Below, in pieces: positions 44,249-52,327 of a stretch of DNA of 64,000 nt. The translations under genes were made by a program, and so were the position numbers. The notes below the pieces were generated by a model, which saw only the letters and a program-made list of their open reading frames with translations, had not been told where the DNA came from and searched no databases. Every line of letters starts with the position of its first letter. Position 1 is the stretch's first letter. The stretch comes from Gordonia malaquae NBRC 108250 (lineage in GTDB: Bacteria; Actinomycetota; Actinomycetes; Mycobacteriales; Mycobacteriaceae), in NCBI RefSeq assembly GCF_000344135.1, contig NZ_BAOP01000018.1, positions 37,608-101,607 of the forward strand. The letters run 5' to 3'.

Positions 44249-45754
44249 TCAACCCACGGTGACGATCTCGTCGTCGACCGACTCGGGAGAACCGATCTGG
44301 CGGATGCGCGCCGGAAGGGCGAGCGCTGCCAGCAGGCACGCGACTGCCGCCGCCGCCGCAATCAGGTACGCGGCCTTGAATCCGTCACTGGTGTACATGA
44401 CTGTGCCTGGAGGCAACGCCTGCATCACCTGCGGCGGGAGTTGCGCGATGTACGAGTTGTTCATCACGGTGAAGGCGATCACCGGGAGGACAGCCGGGAA
44501 CACACTCTGGAAGACGCCCGCGATACTCGCGGTCGACGCCTGCAGCTGCGGCGGAACTGCTTCGATCAGCAGATTCGGGATCGACGCGTAGCCGAGCCCC
44601 ATGCCGAGTCCGACAAGGCTGCCGAACACGATCAACAGTCCCTTGCTGTCGTGAGAGAACGCCGCGAGGCCACAGCCGAGTCCCGCAGAGACCGCACCGG
44701 CCGCGAGCGTCATCCGCGGACGAGCGTCGCGGCCGACCAGGACACCGACGATGACGCCGCCGATCATGGTGAACAGTCCGATCGGAGTCTGAAACAGTGC
44801 CGTTCCCTTGGCGTCGACACCGAAGCCGTACCCCAGCCCGAGCATTCCCGGCGTCATGACCAGCATCGGGAGCAGCATCGTGAACAACCCGCTCACGCCG
44901 TACATGAATCCGGCCGCGGTGACGGTGAACGCGACCGACCGCTCGCGGAGGACCTTGATGTCGATCAGCGGTTCGGCGATCACGCTGGCGCTGACCAACC
45001 AGGCGACGACCAGGACGATGCCGCCGAGCAGGAAGCCGAGAGTCGAGCCCGCGGACCAGCCCCAGGTCGGGCCGAAGCTGACGCCGACCAGAATGCCCGC
45101 CACACCGGCGCCGAGAAGCACCGCGCCGACCAGATCGAGCCGCGAGCGAACCCGCACCGAACTCTCCTTCGTCGTCGCGAAGATCAGGCCGCCGAGAACA
45201 ACGAGTGCGATGACCGCGAACCAGAAGATCGAGCGGAAGCCCCACCCGTCGACCAGCCAACCGGTGATGTACGGCGCCGGGATCGCGATGATGCCCATGC
45301 CGCTCGTCGCGATGCTGACCGCGAGTGCGACCGTCTTCGCCGGGAAGACGTCACGAATCAGCGAGTAACTCAAGAACAGGCAGGGGACGAGGAACCCGGT
45401 CAATGCGCGTCCGACGATCAACACGCCGTACGACGGCGCCACCGCCGAGACAAGTGATCCCACGAGGGCGAGCGCCACGCACACGAGCAGCATCTTCCGC
45501 TTCCCGTGCATGTCGGCCAGCTTGCCGACGAGCGGTGCCGCGACCGCCCCGAGCAGAAGGAACGAGGTGAGCAGCCATGCGCCCTGCGTCGTCTGGTAGT
45601 GCGCCGCGATCGAAGGGAGGGCGGTGGCGATCATGATGTAGCTGATCGCGAGCATTTCGAGGAGCAGCACGATCGAGAGGAGAGAGATGACGAGTCGCGG
45701 CGTCCACCGCTGATCTACGTCGCCGGTCGAGCCGGGGAGGGAGGGCGAGACCAT
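44249..45754 (-). CDS. MFS transporter, 14-TM drug:H+ antiporter (DHA2/EmrB type)
   Basis: A 501-residue exporter with about 14 helices. The start LLSIVLLLEMLAISYIMIATALPSIAAH (motif D1-like), LVGKLADMHGKRKMLLV (motif A) and GRALTGFLVPCLFLSYSLIRDVFP fit the EmrB/QacA group. The substrate is unknown. ATG 45754 follows AAAGGA. The 358-nt upstream gap holds short inverted repeats (for example GTCCC-N7-GGGAC at 45853-45869) but no regulator gene, so control by a distant protein is likely. Confidence 0.9.
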   Translation of the reverse strand: MVSPSLPGSTGDVDQRWTPRLVISLLSIVLLLEMLAISYIMIATALPSIAAHYQTTQGAWLLTSFLLLGAVAAPLVGKLADMHGKRKMLLVCVALALVGSLVSAVAPSYGVLIVGRALTGFLVPCLFLSYSLIRDVFPAKTVALAVSIATSGMGIIAIPAPYITGWLVDGWGFRSIFWFAVIALVVLGGLIFATTKESSVRVRSRLDLVGAVLLGAGVAGILVGVSFGPTWGWSAGSTLGFLLGGIVLVVAWLVSASVIAEPLIDIKVLRERSVAFTVTAAGFMYGVSGLFTMLLPMLVMTPGMLGLGYGFGVDAKGTALFQTPIGLFTMIGGVIVGVLVGRDARPRMTLAAGAVSAGLGCGLAAFSHDSKGLLIVFGSLVGLGMGLGYASIPNLLIEAVPPQLQASTASIAGVFQSVFPAVLPVIAFTVMNNSYIAQLPPQVMQALPPGTVMYTSDGFKAAYLIAAAAAVACLLAALALPARIRQIGSPESVDDEIVTVG

Positions 45755-46112
45755 CAGAGGTCCTTTCGTGGGGAAGGGATCGACAGCCGGGGCCTCAGCC
45801 CCTTCGTGTCGGTGACATCACAATCCACGGCAGATGTGCCCCACTACACACCGTCCCAACCACCGGGACATCCCTCGACTACGTCCCGCTGACGAACCCC
45901 CCAGGTCACGGCGATATCCGGCATTCGACGAGGATCACGCCCGGTCTGACGGTTCGTCCTCGCAGCCCAGAACTGCCGGCCAAACCTTCGCAAGATGACC
46001 GTCGACGGGGCGACGCGAACTACTCGAGACCGCGTTCAACCATCACCGAGCAGCGGAAGAAGGCACGTAAGCACGCCTACTCCCCTGAGTGGTAATGGTT
46101 GGACGCGGAAAG
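45755..46112. other. Intergenic region without a supported gene
   Basis: 358 nt between the MFS gene start and the amidase stop. I see GGGGC-CTCA-GCCCC (about 45797-45810) and GTCCC-N7-GGGAC (45853-45869), the latter close to where the MFS promoter should be and a possible operator. Reading frames here lack coding-type third-position bias. Its lower order suggests remnant or regulatory DNA. Confidence 0.5.
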
Positions 46113-47519
46113 TCAGGCGTCTTGGATCCGCGCGAACGGGCGGGCCGCTTCGAGTTCGTAGGAGAGTTCGAGGAGCGTGCGCTCGGCGCCCATGTCGGCG
46201 GAGAAGTGGATGCCGATCGGCAGACCGTCCGGAGTCTGCCCGAGCGGCAGAGATACCGCGGGCGTTCCGCTGACGTTGTTGGCGGGCGTGAACGACACAT
46301 AGCGCGTGAGCTTGTCGAACACCTCGTCGAAGTCGCCCGACGGGGAGAGGACACCGATCTCCGGCGTCACATGAGCGAGCGTCGGCGAGAGGACGACGTC
46401 GAAGTCCCTCGTCAGGCCGATGAACGCCTTGGTCCCGCGGTTCAGTCCGCGGATCGCGAACGGGAGGCGGTAGAAGCGACGCAGGAATCGGTTCGACAGG
46501 CCACGCGTGAACGGATCGATCTGCGAGTTGTCGAAGCCCTTGCCGACGGTGAACTTGCCGAGCCTGTCGATGCCGAACGCCATCAACGCCCAGTAGTCGG
46601 CGAAGTCGTCGACGAACGACCTGTCGACCGGAAGCGGCACTGTGGTGACCGAATGACCGAGCGACTCCAGGAGCTCGACGGTGTCGTTCAGTGCGGAGTC
46701 TGTCGCCGGATCGAGGAGATGTCCGGTGATCGGCACGTTGACCAGCGCGATCCGGAGGCGCTTGTCACCGGGTCCCTCGACGTGACCGACCGGCGGCAGA
46801 TTCTTCGCCGGTGACAGTCGTTCGACGTCGGCGAGGAAAGCCGCGCTGTCGCGGACGCTGCGCGTGATGACACCGTTGCTGACCAGGTCGATCGGCAGGT
46901 CTTTGGCCATCTTCGACGGCGCCGTCCGCCCGCGCGTCGGCTTCAGACCGACCAGACCGCACGCCGCGGCGGGGATACGGATGGAGCCGCCGCCGTCGTT
47001 GCCGTGTGCGAGCGGCAGAACGCCCGCGGCGACGAGCGCGGCTGCACCGCCGGACGACGCACCCGACGAGAAGTCGGTGTCCCACGGGTTGCGGGTCGGT
47101 TCGCGGTCGACGAACTCGGTGGTGGCCGTCAGCCCGTAGGCCGGGGTGGTCGACGCTCCGATCACGTTGAGGCCGGTTCCGACGAACTGGTCGGAGAACT
47201 CCTCGTTCTCGGTCGCCTTCACGTCCGGCGTCGCGGCCGAACCGTTCCGCGTGGCGATCCCCGCGAACGCTGTGTTGTTCTTGATCGCCGACGGCACACC
47301 CGCGAAGACACCGTCGAACGTGCCCGCGGCCCGCGACCGTGCACGCTCCCGATCGTCGACGACAAGAGCGTTGATCGCCGGCTCCACGACATCCAGTCGG
47401 GCGAGGGCCGCGTCGAGCACTTCCGCGGCATTGACTTCGCCGGATGCGATCCGCTGCGCGACGCCCAGCGCGTCGAGGTCGCCGAGCGCGTCGTCGGTGA
47501 AGGAATGCACGTGTTTCAT
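46113..47519 (-). CDS. Amidase (amidase-signature family)
   Basis: A 468-residue serine amidohydrolase. The Ser-cisSer-Lys triad is visible: Lys in FAGVPSAIKNNTAF near 77, cis-Ser in DFSSGASSGGAAALVAAG near 150, nucleophile Ser in GNDGGGSIRIPAAACGLVGL near 174, followed by KPTRGRTAPS. The C-terminal part has FTPANNVSGTPAVSLPLG, a common AS-family block. The substrate is unknown; mycobacterial AmiC/AmiD-like. ATG 47519 begins MKHVHSFTDDALGDLD; TACGCT lies 8 nt upstream. It is divergent from the acyl-CoA dehydrogenase pair. Confidence 0.93.
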   Translation of the reverse strand: MKHVHSFTDDALGDLDALGVAQRIASGEVNAAEVLDAALARLDVVEPAINALVVDDRERARSRAAGTFDGVFAGVPSAIKNNTAFAGIATRNGSAATPDVKATENEEFSDQFVGTGLNVIGASTTPAYGLTATTEFVDREPTRNPWDTDFSSGASSGGAAALVAAGVLPLAHGNDGGGSIRIPAAACGLVGLKPTRGRTAPSKMAKDLPIDLVSNGVITRSVRDSAAFLADVERLSPAKNLPPVGHVEGPGDKRLRIALVNVPITGHLLDPATDSALNDTVELLESLGHSVTTVPLPVDRSFVDDFADYWALMAFGIDRLGKFTVGKGFDNSQIDPFTRGLSNRFLRRFYRLPFAIRGLNRGTKAFIGLTRDFDVVLSPTLAHVTPEIGVLSPSGDFDEVFDKLTRYVSFTPANNVSGTPAVSLPLGQTPDGLPIGIHFSADMGAERTLLELSYELEAARPFARIQDA

Positions 47520-47527
47520 GGTTACGC

Positions 47528-47533
47528 AGCGTA
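47528..47533 (-). promoter_or_regulatory. -10 hexamer for the amidase gene
   Basis: TACGCT on the minus strand, 8 nt before the ATG at 47519; no ribosome binding site. Confidence 0.4.
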
Positions 47534-47584
47534 CTTCGTTCGACACCCGTGACGCGACGCACATCAGCGGGTAGGAATTGAAGC

Positions 47585-48781
47585 ATGCAGCTGAGATTCA
47601 CCCCAGAGGAAGAAGCCTTCCGGACCGAGCTCAGGGAGTTCTTCACCACCGAGATCCCCGAGGACATCCGACGGCGCAACGCCGAAGGCAAGACCATCTA
47701 CCCGGACGACATCGTCACGACGACGCAGATCCTCAACAAGCGCGGCATCGCAGTCCCCGCGTGGCCGGTGGAAGCCGGCGGCCAGGACTGGACGCCGGTG
47801 CAGCATCACATCTGGCGCGAGGAGATGGCGCTCAACTTCGTCCCCGACCTGCTGCCGTTCAACGCGGGCATGGTCGGACCGGTGATCGCCCACTTCGGCA
47901 ACGACGCGCAGAAGGAACGCTTCCTCCCGATCACCCGCAATCTCGACCTCTGGTGGTGCCAGGGATTCTCGGAGCCCGAGGCAGGCAGTGACCTCGCGTC
48001 GCTGAAGACGCGGGCCGTCCGCGACGGCGACCACTACGTCGTCAACGGCCAGAAGACGTGGACCACCCTCGGCCAGTTCGCCAAGTGGATCTTCATGCTG
48101 GTCCGCACCGATCCCGACGTGAAGAAGCAGGCGGGCATCAGCTTCCTGCTGATCGACCTCGACACCCCGGGCATCGAGATGCGCCCGATCCAGCTGATCG
48201 ACGGCGGGTACGAGGTCAACGAGGTCTTCTTCAGCGACGTGCGCGTGCCTGTCGAGAATCTCGTGGGTGAAGAGAACCAGGGCTGGACGATCGCCAAGTT
48301 CCTGCTCGGCAACGAACGGTCCGGCATCGCCCGTGTCGGTTACACGAAGACGAAGCTCGCTCGAGCCAAGAAGCTCGCGAGCGAGATCACCACGCCGAAC
48401 GGGACGCTCCTCGACGATCCGGCGATCGCATCACGCCTCGCCGACCTGGAGAATCAGCTCCTGGCCCTCGAGATCACGCAGCTCCGTGTGGTCGCGGGCT
48501 CGGCGAACGGCAAGCAGAACCCGGCGTCGTCGCTCCTGAAACTGCGCGGCTCCGAACTGCAGCAGCAGGCGATGGAGCTCCTCGCCGACATCGCCGGTCC
48601 GGACTCGCTGCCCGTCGCGGGAGTCGACGCCGCAGGTGCCAACGGCACCGCCGACGTGGCCTCTCCCGAATGGGCCCAGCTCACGGTTCCGACCTACCTC
48701 AACTACCGCAAGGTCACGATCTACGGCGGCTCGTCCGAAGTGCAGCGCCAGATCATCGACAAGGCCGTGCTGGGCCTCTAG
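47585..48781 (+). CDS. Acyl-CoA dehydrogenase, subunit with helix-G catalytic Glu candidate
   Basis: A 398-residue FadE-type flavoprotein. Segments: RFTPEEEAFRTELREFFTTEIP, WPVEAGGQDWTPVQ, CQGFSEPEAGSDLASLKTRAVRDGDHYVVNGQKTWTT (FAD/substrate), NLVGEENQGWTIAKFLLGNERSG (Glu near 243 at the helix-G catalytic position) and YGGSSEVQRQIIDKAVL at the end. The medium-chain-type catalytic Glu position reads Gly (YGGSS), so the helix-G Glu is the candidate base. It pairs with the next gene 27 nt away, as in heterotetrameric steroid/side-chain ACADs. Confidence 0.92.
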   Translation: MQLRFTPEEEAFRTELREFFTTEIPEDIRRRNAEGKTIYPDDIVTTTQILNKRGIAVPAWPVEAGGQDWTPVQHHIWREEMALNFVPDLLPFNAGMVGPVIAHFGNDAQKERFLPITRNLDLWWCQGFSEPEAGSDLASLKTRAVRDGDHYVVNGQKTWTTLGQFAKWIFMLVRTDPDVKKQAGISFLLIDLDTPGIEMRPIQLIDGGYEVNEVFFSDVRVPVENLVGEENQGWTIAKFLLGNERSGIARVGYTKTKLARAKKLASEITTPNGTLLDDPAIASRLADLENQLLALEITQLRVVAGSANGKQNPASSLLKLRGSELQQQAMELLADIAGPDSLPVAGVDAAGANGTADVASPEWAQLTVPTYLNYRKVTIYGGSSEVQRQIIDKAVLGL

Positions 48782-48808
48782 GCCCGCCAGACTCACCAGG
48801 GAACACAA

Positions 48809-49924
48809 ATGGAATTCGACCTCTCCGAAGAACAGGTGATGTTGCGCGACACCGTCCGCGACGTCCTGACCTCCACCTACGACGTGGAGACCCTCCGATC
48901 CGTCACCGACACCGACCTCGGCTGGAGCCGCGACGTGTGGAACTCGCTCGCCGAGATCGGCATCCTCGGTCTCGTCTTCAGCGAAGACGACGGCGGCATG
49001 GGCGCAGGCCCGGAGGAGTTGTCCGTCGTCATGGGCGAGCTGGGTGCGAGCCTCGCTCCCGAACCTCTGCTCGGATCGGTGATCGTGCCCGGCATGCTCG
49101 TCGCCCGCACCGCCGACGACGCCACCCGCGCCGACGTCATCGGCGGCCTCTCGTCGGGCGAACGTCTGCTCGCGTTCGCGCACACCGAACCCGGCGACCG
49201 GTGGCCGCACACCGCGGTCACGACGACAGCCGTCGACGGGAACCTGACCGGGACCAAGACCCTCGTCGACCACGGCGACGTCGCCGACACCTTCGTGGTC
49301 TCCGCTCGTGAGTCGGACGGGACGATCGGGCTGTACCTCGTCGCCGCGGACGCCGACGGCCTGGCCCGCACCGCGTACCGGACGCACGACCGCCGACGCG
49401 GAGCGCAGATCGAGCTGACCGGCGCCGCCGGAACACGTCTGGGCAGCGGCGACGCGTCGCAGGTGATCTCCGACGTCGAGGTCGCCACACAGTCGGCCCT
49501 GTGCGCCGAGGCCGTCGGCGCCATGACCCGCGCCCTGCAGCTGACGGTCGAGTATCTGAAGACGCGCAAGCAGTTCGGCGTTCCGCTCGCAACGTTCCAG
49601 GCGCTCACTCATCGCGCCGCCGACATGTACGTGTCGAACGAACTCGCGCAGAGCATGAGCACGTACTTCACCGCGGCCCTTGCCGACGGCGACTACGACC
49701 CGATCATCGCCTCCCGGGCCAAGCTGCAGATCTGCCGCAGCGGACGGCACGTCGGCCAGGAGGCCATCCAGATGCACGGCGGCATCGGCATGACGGCCGA
49801 GTACCCGGTCGGTCATTACGTCAGCCGCCTCACCGCGATCTCGCACACCCTCGGCGACGCCGACTCGCACCTGGCGCGGCTCTCCGGCTCGGTGTCCGAG
49901 TGGGACATGGTGACCGTCGGCTGA
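48809..49924 (+). CDS. Acyl-CoA dehydrogenase, partner subunit
   Basis: A 371-residue, shorter FadE protein: FDLSEEQVMLRDTVRDVL at the N-terminus, SEDDGGMGAGPEELSVVMGELG, RKQFGVPLATFQALTHRAADMYV (conserved late block) and QEAIQMHGGIGMTAEYPVGHYVSR. The FAD-binding middle (QGxxxPxxGSD-type motif) present in the first subunit is replaced by AFAHTEPGDRWPHTAVTTTA, a degenerate version. Together the pair looks like the alpha2beta2 ACADs used for branched or steroid-derived CoA esters. The substrate is unknown. Confidence 0.9.
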   Translation: MEFDLSEEQVMLRDTVRDVLTSTYDVETLRSVTDTDLGWSRDVWNSLAEIGILGLVFSEDDGGMGAGPEELSVVMGELGASLAPEPLLGSVIVPGMLVARTADDATRADVIGGLSSGERLLAFAHTEPGDRWPHTAVTTTAVDGNLTGTKTLVDHGDVADTFVVSARESDGTIGLYLVAADADGLARTAYRTHDRRRGAQIELTGAAGTRLGSGDASQVISDVEVATQSALCAEAVGAMTRALQLTVEYLKTRKQFGVPLATFQALTHRAADMYVSNELAQSMSTYFTAALADGDYDPIIASRAKLQICRSGRHVGQEAIQMHGGIGMTAEYPVGHYVSRLTAISHTLGDADSHLARLSGSVSEWDMVTVG

Positions 49925-49939
49925 CTGACGTTCGTAGCA

Positions 49940-49987
49940 CCGACACGTATCCGGCCCTGAGCTCCGGAAGTGCGGAATACGTGTCGG
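49940..49987. terminator. Hairpin downstream of the acyl-CoA dehydrogenase pair
   Basis: An 11-bp perfect stem CCGACACGTAT (49940-49950 with 49977-49987) extended imperfectly to TAG/CTA outside, with an inner CCGG/CCGG stem in the 26-nt loop, 16 nt after the stop. It lacks a U-tract but is in terminator position. Confidence 0.5.
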
Positions 49988-50033
49988 CACTACGAGACGT
50001 GGATCACGCTACCGAATGTCACAGCAACTGGTT

Positions 50034-50039
50034 TAGGGT
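50034..50039 (+). promoter_or_regulatory. -10 hexamer for leaderless SRPBCC gene (50047)
   Basis: TAGGGT, 7 nt before the ATG at 50047; no ribosome binding site. Confidence 0.5.
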
Positions 50040-50046
50040 GACGACC

Positions 50047-50508
50047 ATGGCTGAACCCATCATCGAAGACTCCATCGACGTCAACGCAACCCCCGAGGCC
50101 GTCTGGTCCGTGATCAGCGATCTTCCGCGCATGGGCGAGTGGAGCCCGCAGTGCAAGAAGATGATCGTGTTCGGCGGTGAGGTCAAGCAGGGCGCGCGCA
50201 CTCTCAACGTGAACCGCCGCGGCCCGCTCGTGTGGCCGACCAGCGCGAAGATCGTCACGTTCGACACCAACCGTGAGATCGCCTTCCGCATCTCCGAGAA
50301 CCACACCGTCTGGTCGTACAAGATCGACGCCACCGAGACCGGTTCGCGCGTCACCGAATCGCGTGTCGCCGAAGGCGGCAAGACCACCGCACTGTCGGCG
50401 TTCCTCGTCGACAAGGTGTTCGGCGGCAACGACTCCTTCGAAGACGAACTCCGCGAAGGCATCCGCGAGACGCTCGGCAAGATCAAGCGCGCCGCGGAAA
50501 GCGTCTGA
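50047..50508 (+). CDS. SRPBCC (polyketide-cyclase/dehydratase-like) protein
   Basis: A 153-residue single helix-grip domain: IIEDSIDVNATPEAVWSVISDLPRMGEWSPQCKK at the start (the V.A.pe.VW.visDlprm.eWsp signature), central SRVTESRVAEGG and a basic C-terminal helix. Likely binds a hydrophobic ligand; the role is unknown. It is similar in plan to 26301-26735 but from a different subgroup (WSPQC). It has its own apparent leaderless promoter, and the psd operon follows after 23 nt. Confidence 0.88.
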   Translation: MAEPIIEDSIDVNATPEAVWSVISDLPRMGEWSPQCKKMIVFGGEVKQGARTLNVNRRGPLVWPTSAKIVTFDTNREIAFRISENHTVWSYKIDATETGSRVTESRVAEGGKTTALSAFLVDKVFGGNDSFEDELREGIRETLGKIKRAAESV

Positions 50509-50517
50509 GCTCTGGCC

Positions 50518-50523
50518 TAGACT
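50518..50523 (+). promoter_or_regulatory. -10 hexamer near psd
   Basis: TAGACT, 8 nt before the psd ATG; the intervening CGGGGGCG could also act as a weak ribosome binding site. Confidence 0.3.
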
Positions 50524-50531
50524 CGGGGGCG

Positions 50532-51296
50532 ATGAATCCGCTCCCGGTCAGCAGTTCCGCCGGAGCCCGACCGAGGAGGAACCTGAAGGTGGCACGACGC
50601 CCCAAGGGTCCCGACGCACGCACCGGCGTCGGACACCTGATCGACCTGTTCAATCAGACAGTCCCGCCGATCCACCCGCGCGGCATCCCGTTCGTCGCGG
50701 CGCCCGCCGCGGTCGCAGTCCTGGGCCGCAGCAAGCCGTGGATCTCGCGCCCTGCGATGGCGCTCGCAGGCGCGTCGGCTCTGTTCTTCCGCCATCCGTC
50801 CCGCGTCCCACCGACGGGCGCGGGGCTGGTGGTGGCACCTGCCGACGGCACCATCGCGATCGTCGACGAGATGGTCCCTCATCCCGAACTCGGTCTCGGC
50901 GATCAGCCGCTGCCGCGCATCTGCACGTTCCTGTCGGTGTTCGACGTCCACGTGCAGCGCGTCCCGATCGCCGGGCGAGTCCTGTCGGTGGTCCACAAGC
51001 CCGGCGAGTTCCTGTCGGCCGATCTGCCCGAGGCCAGCACGGCGAACGAACGCACGTCGATGACGATCGCGACCCCCGAAGGACCGCAGGTCGGTGTTGT
51101 GCAGATCGCCGGTCTGATCGCCCGCCGCATCGTCAACGACGCCGAGGTCGGACACGATCTGGTCCTCGGCGACACGTACGGCCTGATCCGATTCGGTTCA
51201 CGCGTCGACGTCTTCCTGCCCGCCGGAACCGTGCCGAAGGTGTCGGTCGGCCAGCGCGCCATCGGTGCCGAGACAGTCTTCGCGGACCTGAGCTGA
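50532..51296 (+). CDS. psd: Phosphatidylserine decarboxylase proenzyme
   Basis: Converts phosphatidylserine to phosphatidylethanolamine at the membrane. At 254 residues it fits the short actinobacterial/archaeal-type form (Psd-A). The self-cleavage site forming the pyruvoyl group is in IRFGSRVDVFLP, between Gly222 and Ser223. FFRHPSRVPP, VVAPADGTI and FLSVFDVHVQRVPIAG are conserved earlier blocks (metal/active-site His). It is followed by pssA with a TGATG overlap and the AAA ATPase, the Rv0437c-Rv0436c-Rv0435c order. Confidence 0.96.
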   Translation: MNPLPVSSSAGARPRRNLKVARRPKGPDARTGVGHLIDLFNQTVPPIHPRGIPFVAAPAAVAVLGRSKPWISRPAMALAGASALFFRHPSRVPPTGAGLVVAPADGTIAIVDEMVPHPELGLGDQPLPRICTFLSVFDVHVQRVPIAGRVLSVVHKPGEFLSADLPEASTANERTSMTIATPEGPQVGVVQIAGLIARRIVNDAEVGHDLVLGDTYGLIRFGSRVDVFLPAGTVPKVSVGQRAIGAETVFADLS

Positions 51297-52324
51297 TGGC
51301 CGACGGACCGACCCGCCCGCGGCTGGGCCGGCGCCGTCGTGACGGCGCGCCGCGTCGTCGTGCCCGCGTCGCCGGCCAGATGCGGCGACGCAGCGACCGC
51401 GAGCGGCGCCATTCGTTGCGGGACGGCCGGATGTTCCTGCCGTCCGCACTCACGATTCTCGCCGTCTGCGCAGGTCTGAGCGCTGTTCGTTTCGCCGACG
51501 AAGGCAAGATCGATCTCGCGCTCGGACTACTGGTGATCGCCGCCGTGCTCGACGGCCTCGACGGCCGCGTCGCTCGCATGATGGACGCGACCACCAAGAT
51601 CGGCGCCGAGATCGATTCGCTCGCGGACGCCATCAACTTCGGTGTGGCACCCGCCTTGATCGTCTACTCGGCGGTGCTGCGCGACTCCGACTCCATGGGC
51701 AAGGACGTCGGCTGGATCCTCGTCCTCATCTACTGCGCAGCGATCGTCCTCCGGCTGGCCAGGTTCAACACCCTGCTCGACGACGACGACGCCCCGGCGT
51801 ACACGAAGGAATTCTTCGTCGGCGTGCCCGCTCCCGCGGCCGCCGTGATGGCGTTGCTCCCGGTCGGCATGATGCAGCACTTCGGAACCGGCTGGTGGAC
51901 GTCGACCGCCGCTGTCGGATCGTGGATGGTGTTCGTCGCACTGCTCGCGGTGAGCCGCGTCCCGACGTTGTCGTTCAAGACGGCCCGGGTGCGCCCGAGT
52001 GCGCTCGCCGGGTTGCTGATCGTGGTCGCTGCGGCCGCCGCACTGCTGATGACATTCCCGTATCTGCTGATGGTGATCGGCGTTCTCGCGTACCTCGCAC
52101 ACATGCCGTTCGCGTGGCGGATGCAGCGGTTGGTCGCGGCCCGGCCCGAGCACTGGGAGGTCCCCGCGCGTGACCGTCGCCTCCAGCGGCGAGACGAGCG
52201 TCGTGCCGCCGGCGGCAACGGCGTCCGCCGACGTCGAGTGGCCCCGCGCACGTCTGCACGCCTGGGTCTGCGGCGTCCGACGCCGCGAACCGAACGCCAC
52301 GCCGACGACATCGTCGAGGACTGA
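51296..52324 (+). CDS. pssA: CDP-diacylglycerol-serine O-phosphatidyltransferase
   Basis: Makes phosphatidylserine from CDP-diacylglycerol and serine, feeding Psd. A 342-residue membrane enzyme with an Arg-rich N-terminus (about 45 residues), then about seven helices. The CDP-alcohol phosphatidyltransferase motif DG..AR........G...D...D is clear: DGRVARMMDATTKIGAEIDS near residues 87-106, ending LAD. SRVPTLSFKTARV is the usual late loop. A basic C-terminal tail of about 65 residues (RRLQRRDERRAAGGNGVRRR) is longer than the family core. Its ATG overlaps the psd stop. Confidence 0.95.
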   Translation: MADGPTRPRLGRRRRDGAPRRRARVAGQMRRRSDRERRHSLRDGRMFLPSALTILAVCAGLSAVRFADEGKIDLALGLLVIAAVLDGLDGRVARMMDATTKIGAEIDSLADAINFGVAPALIVYSAVLRDSDSMGKDVGWILVLIYCAAIVLRLARFNTLLDDDDAPAYTKEFFVGVPAPAAAVMALLPVGMMQHFGTGWWTSTAAVGSWMVFVALLAVSRVPTLSFKTARVRPSALAGLLIVVAAAAALLMTFPYLLMVIGVLAYLAHMPFAWRMQRLVAARPEHWEVPARDRRLQRRDERRAAGGNGVRRRRVAPRTSARLGLRRPTPRTERHADDIVED

Positions 52325-52327
52325 GAC

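Noticed and set aside
45995..46273. Plus-strand frame in the gap before the amidase stop
   Set aside because: Arg/Ser/Thr-rich composition, overlaps the amidase 3' end and shows no coding-type bias or ribosome binding site.
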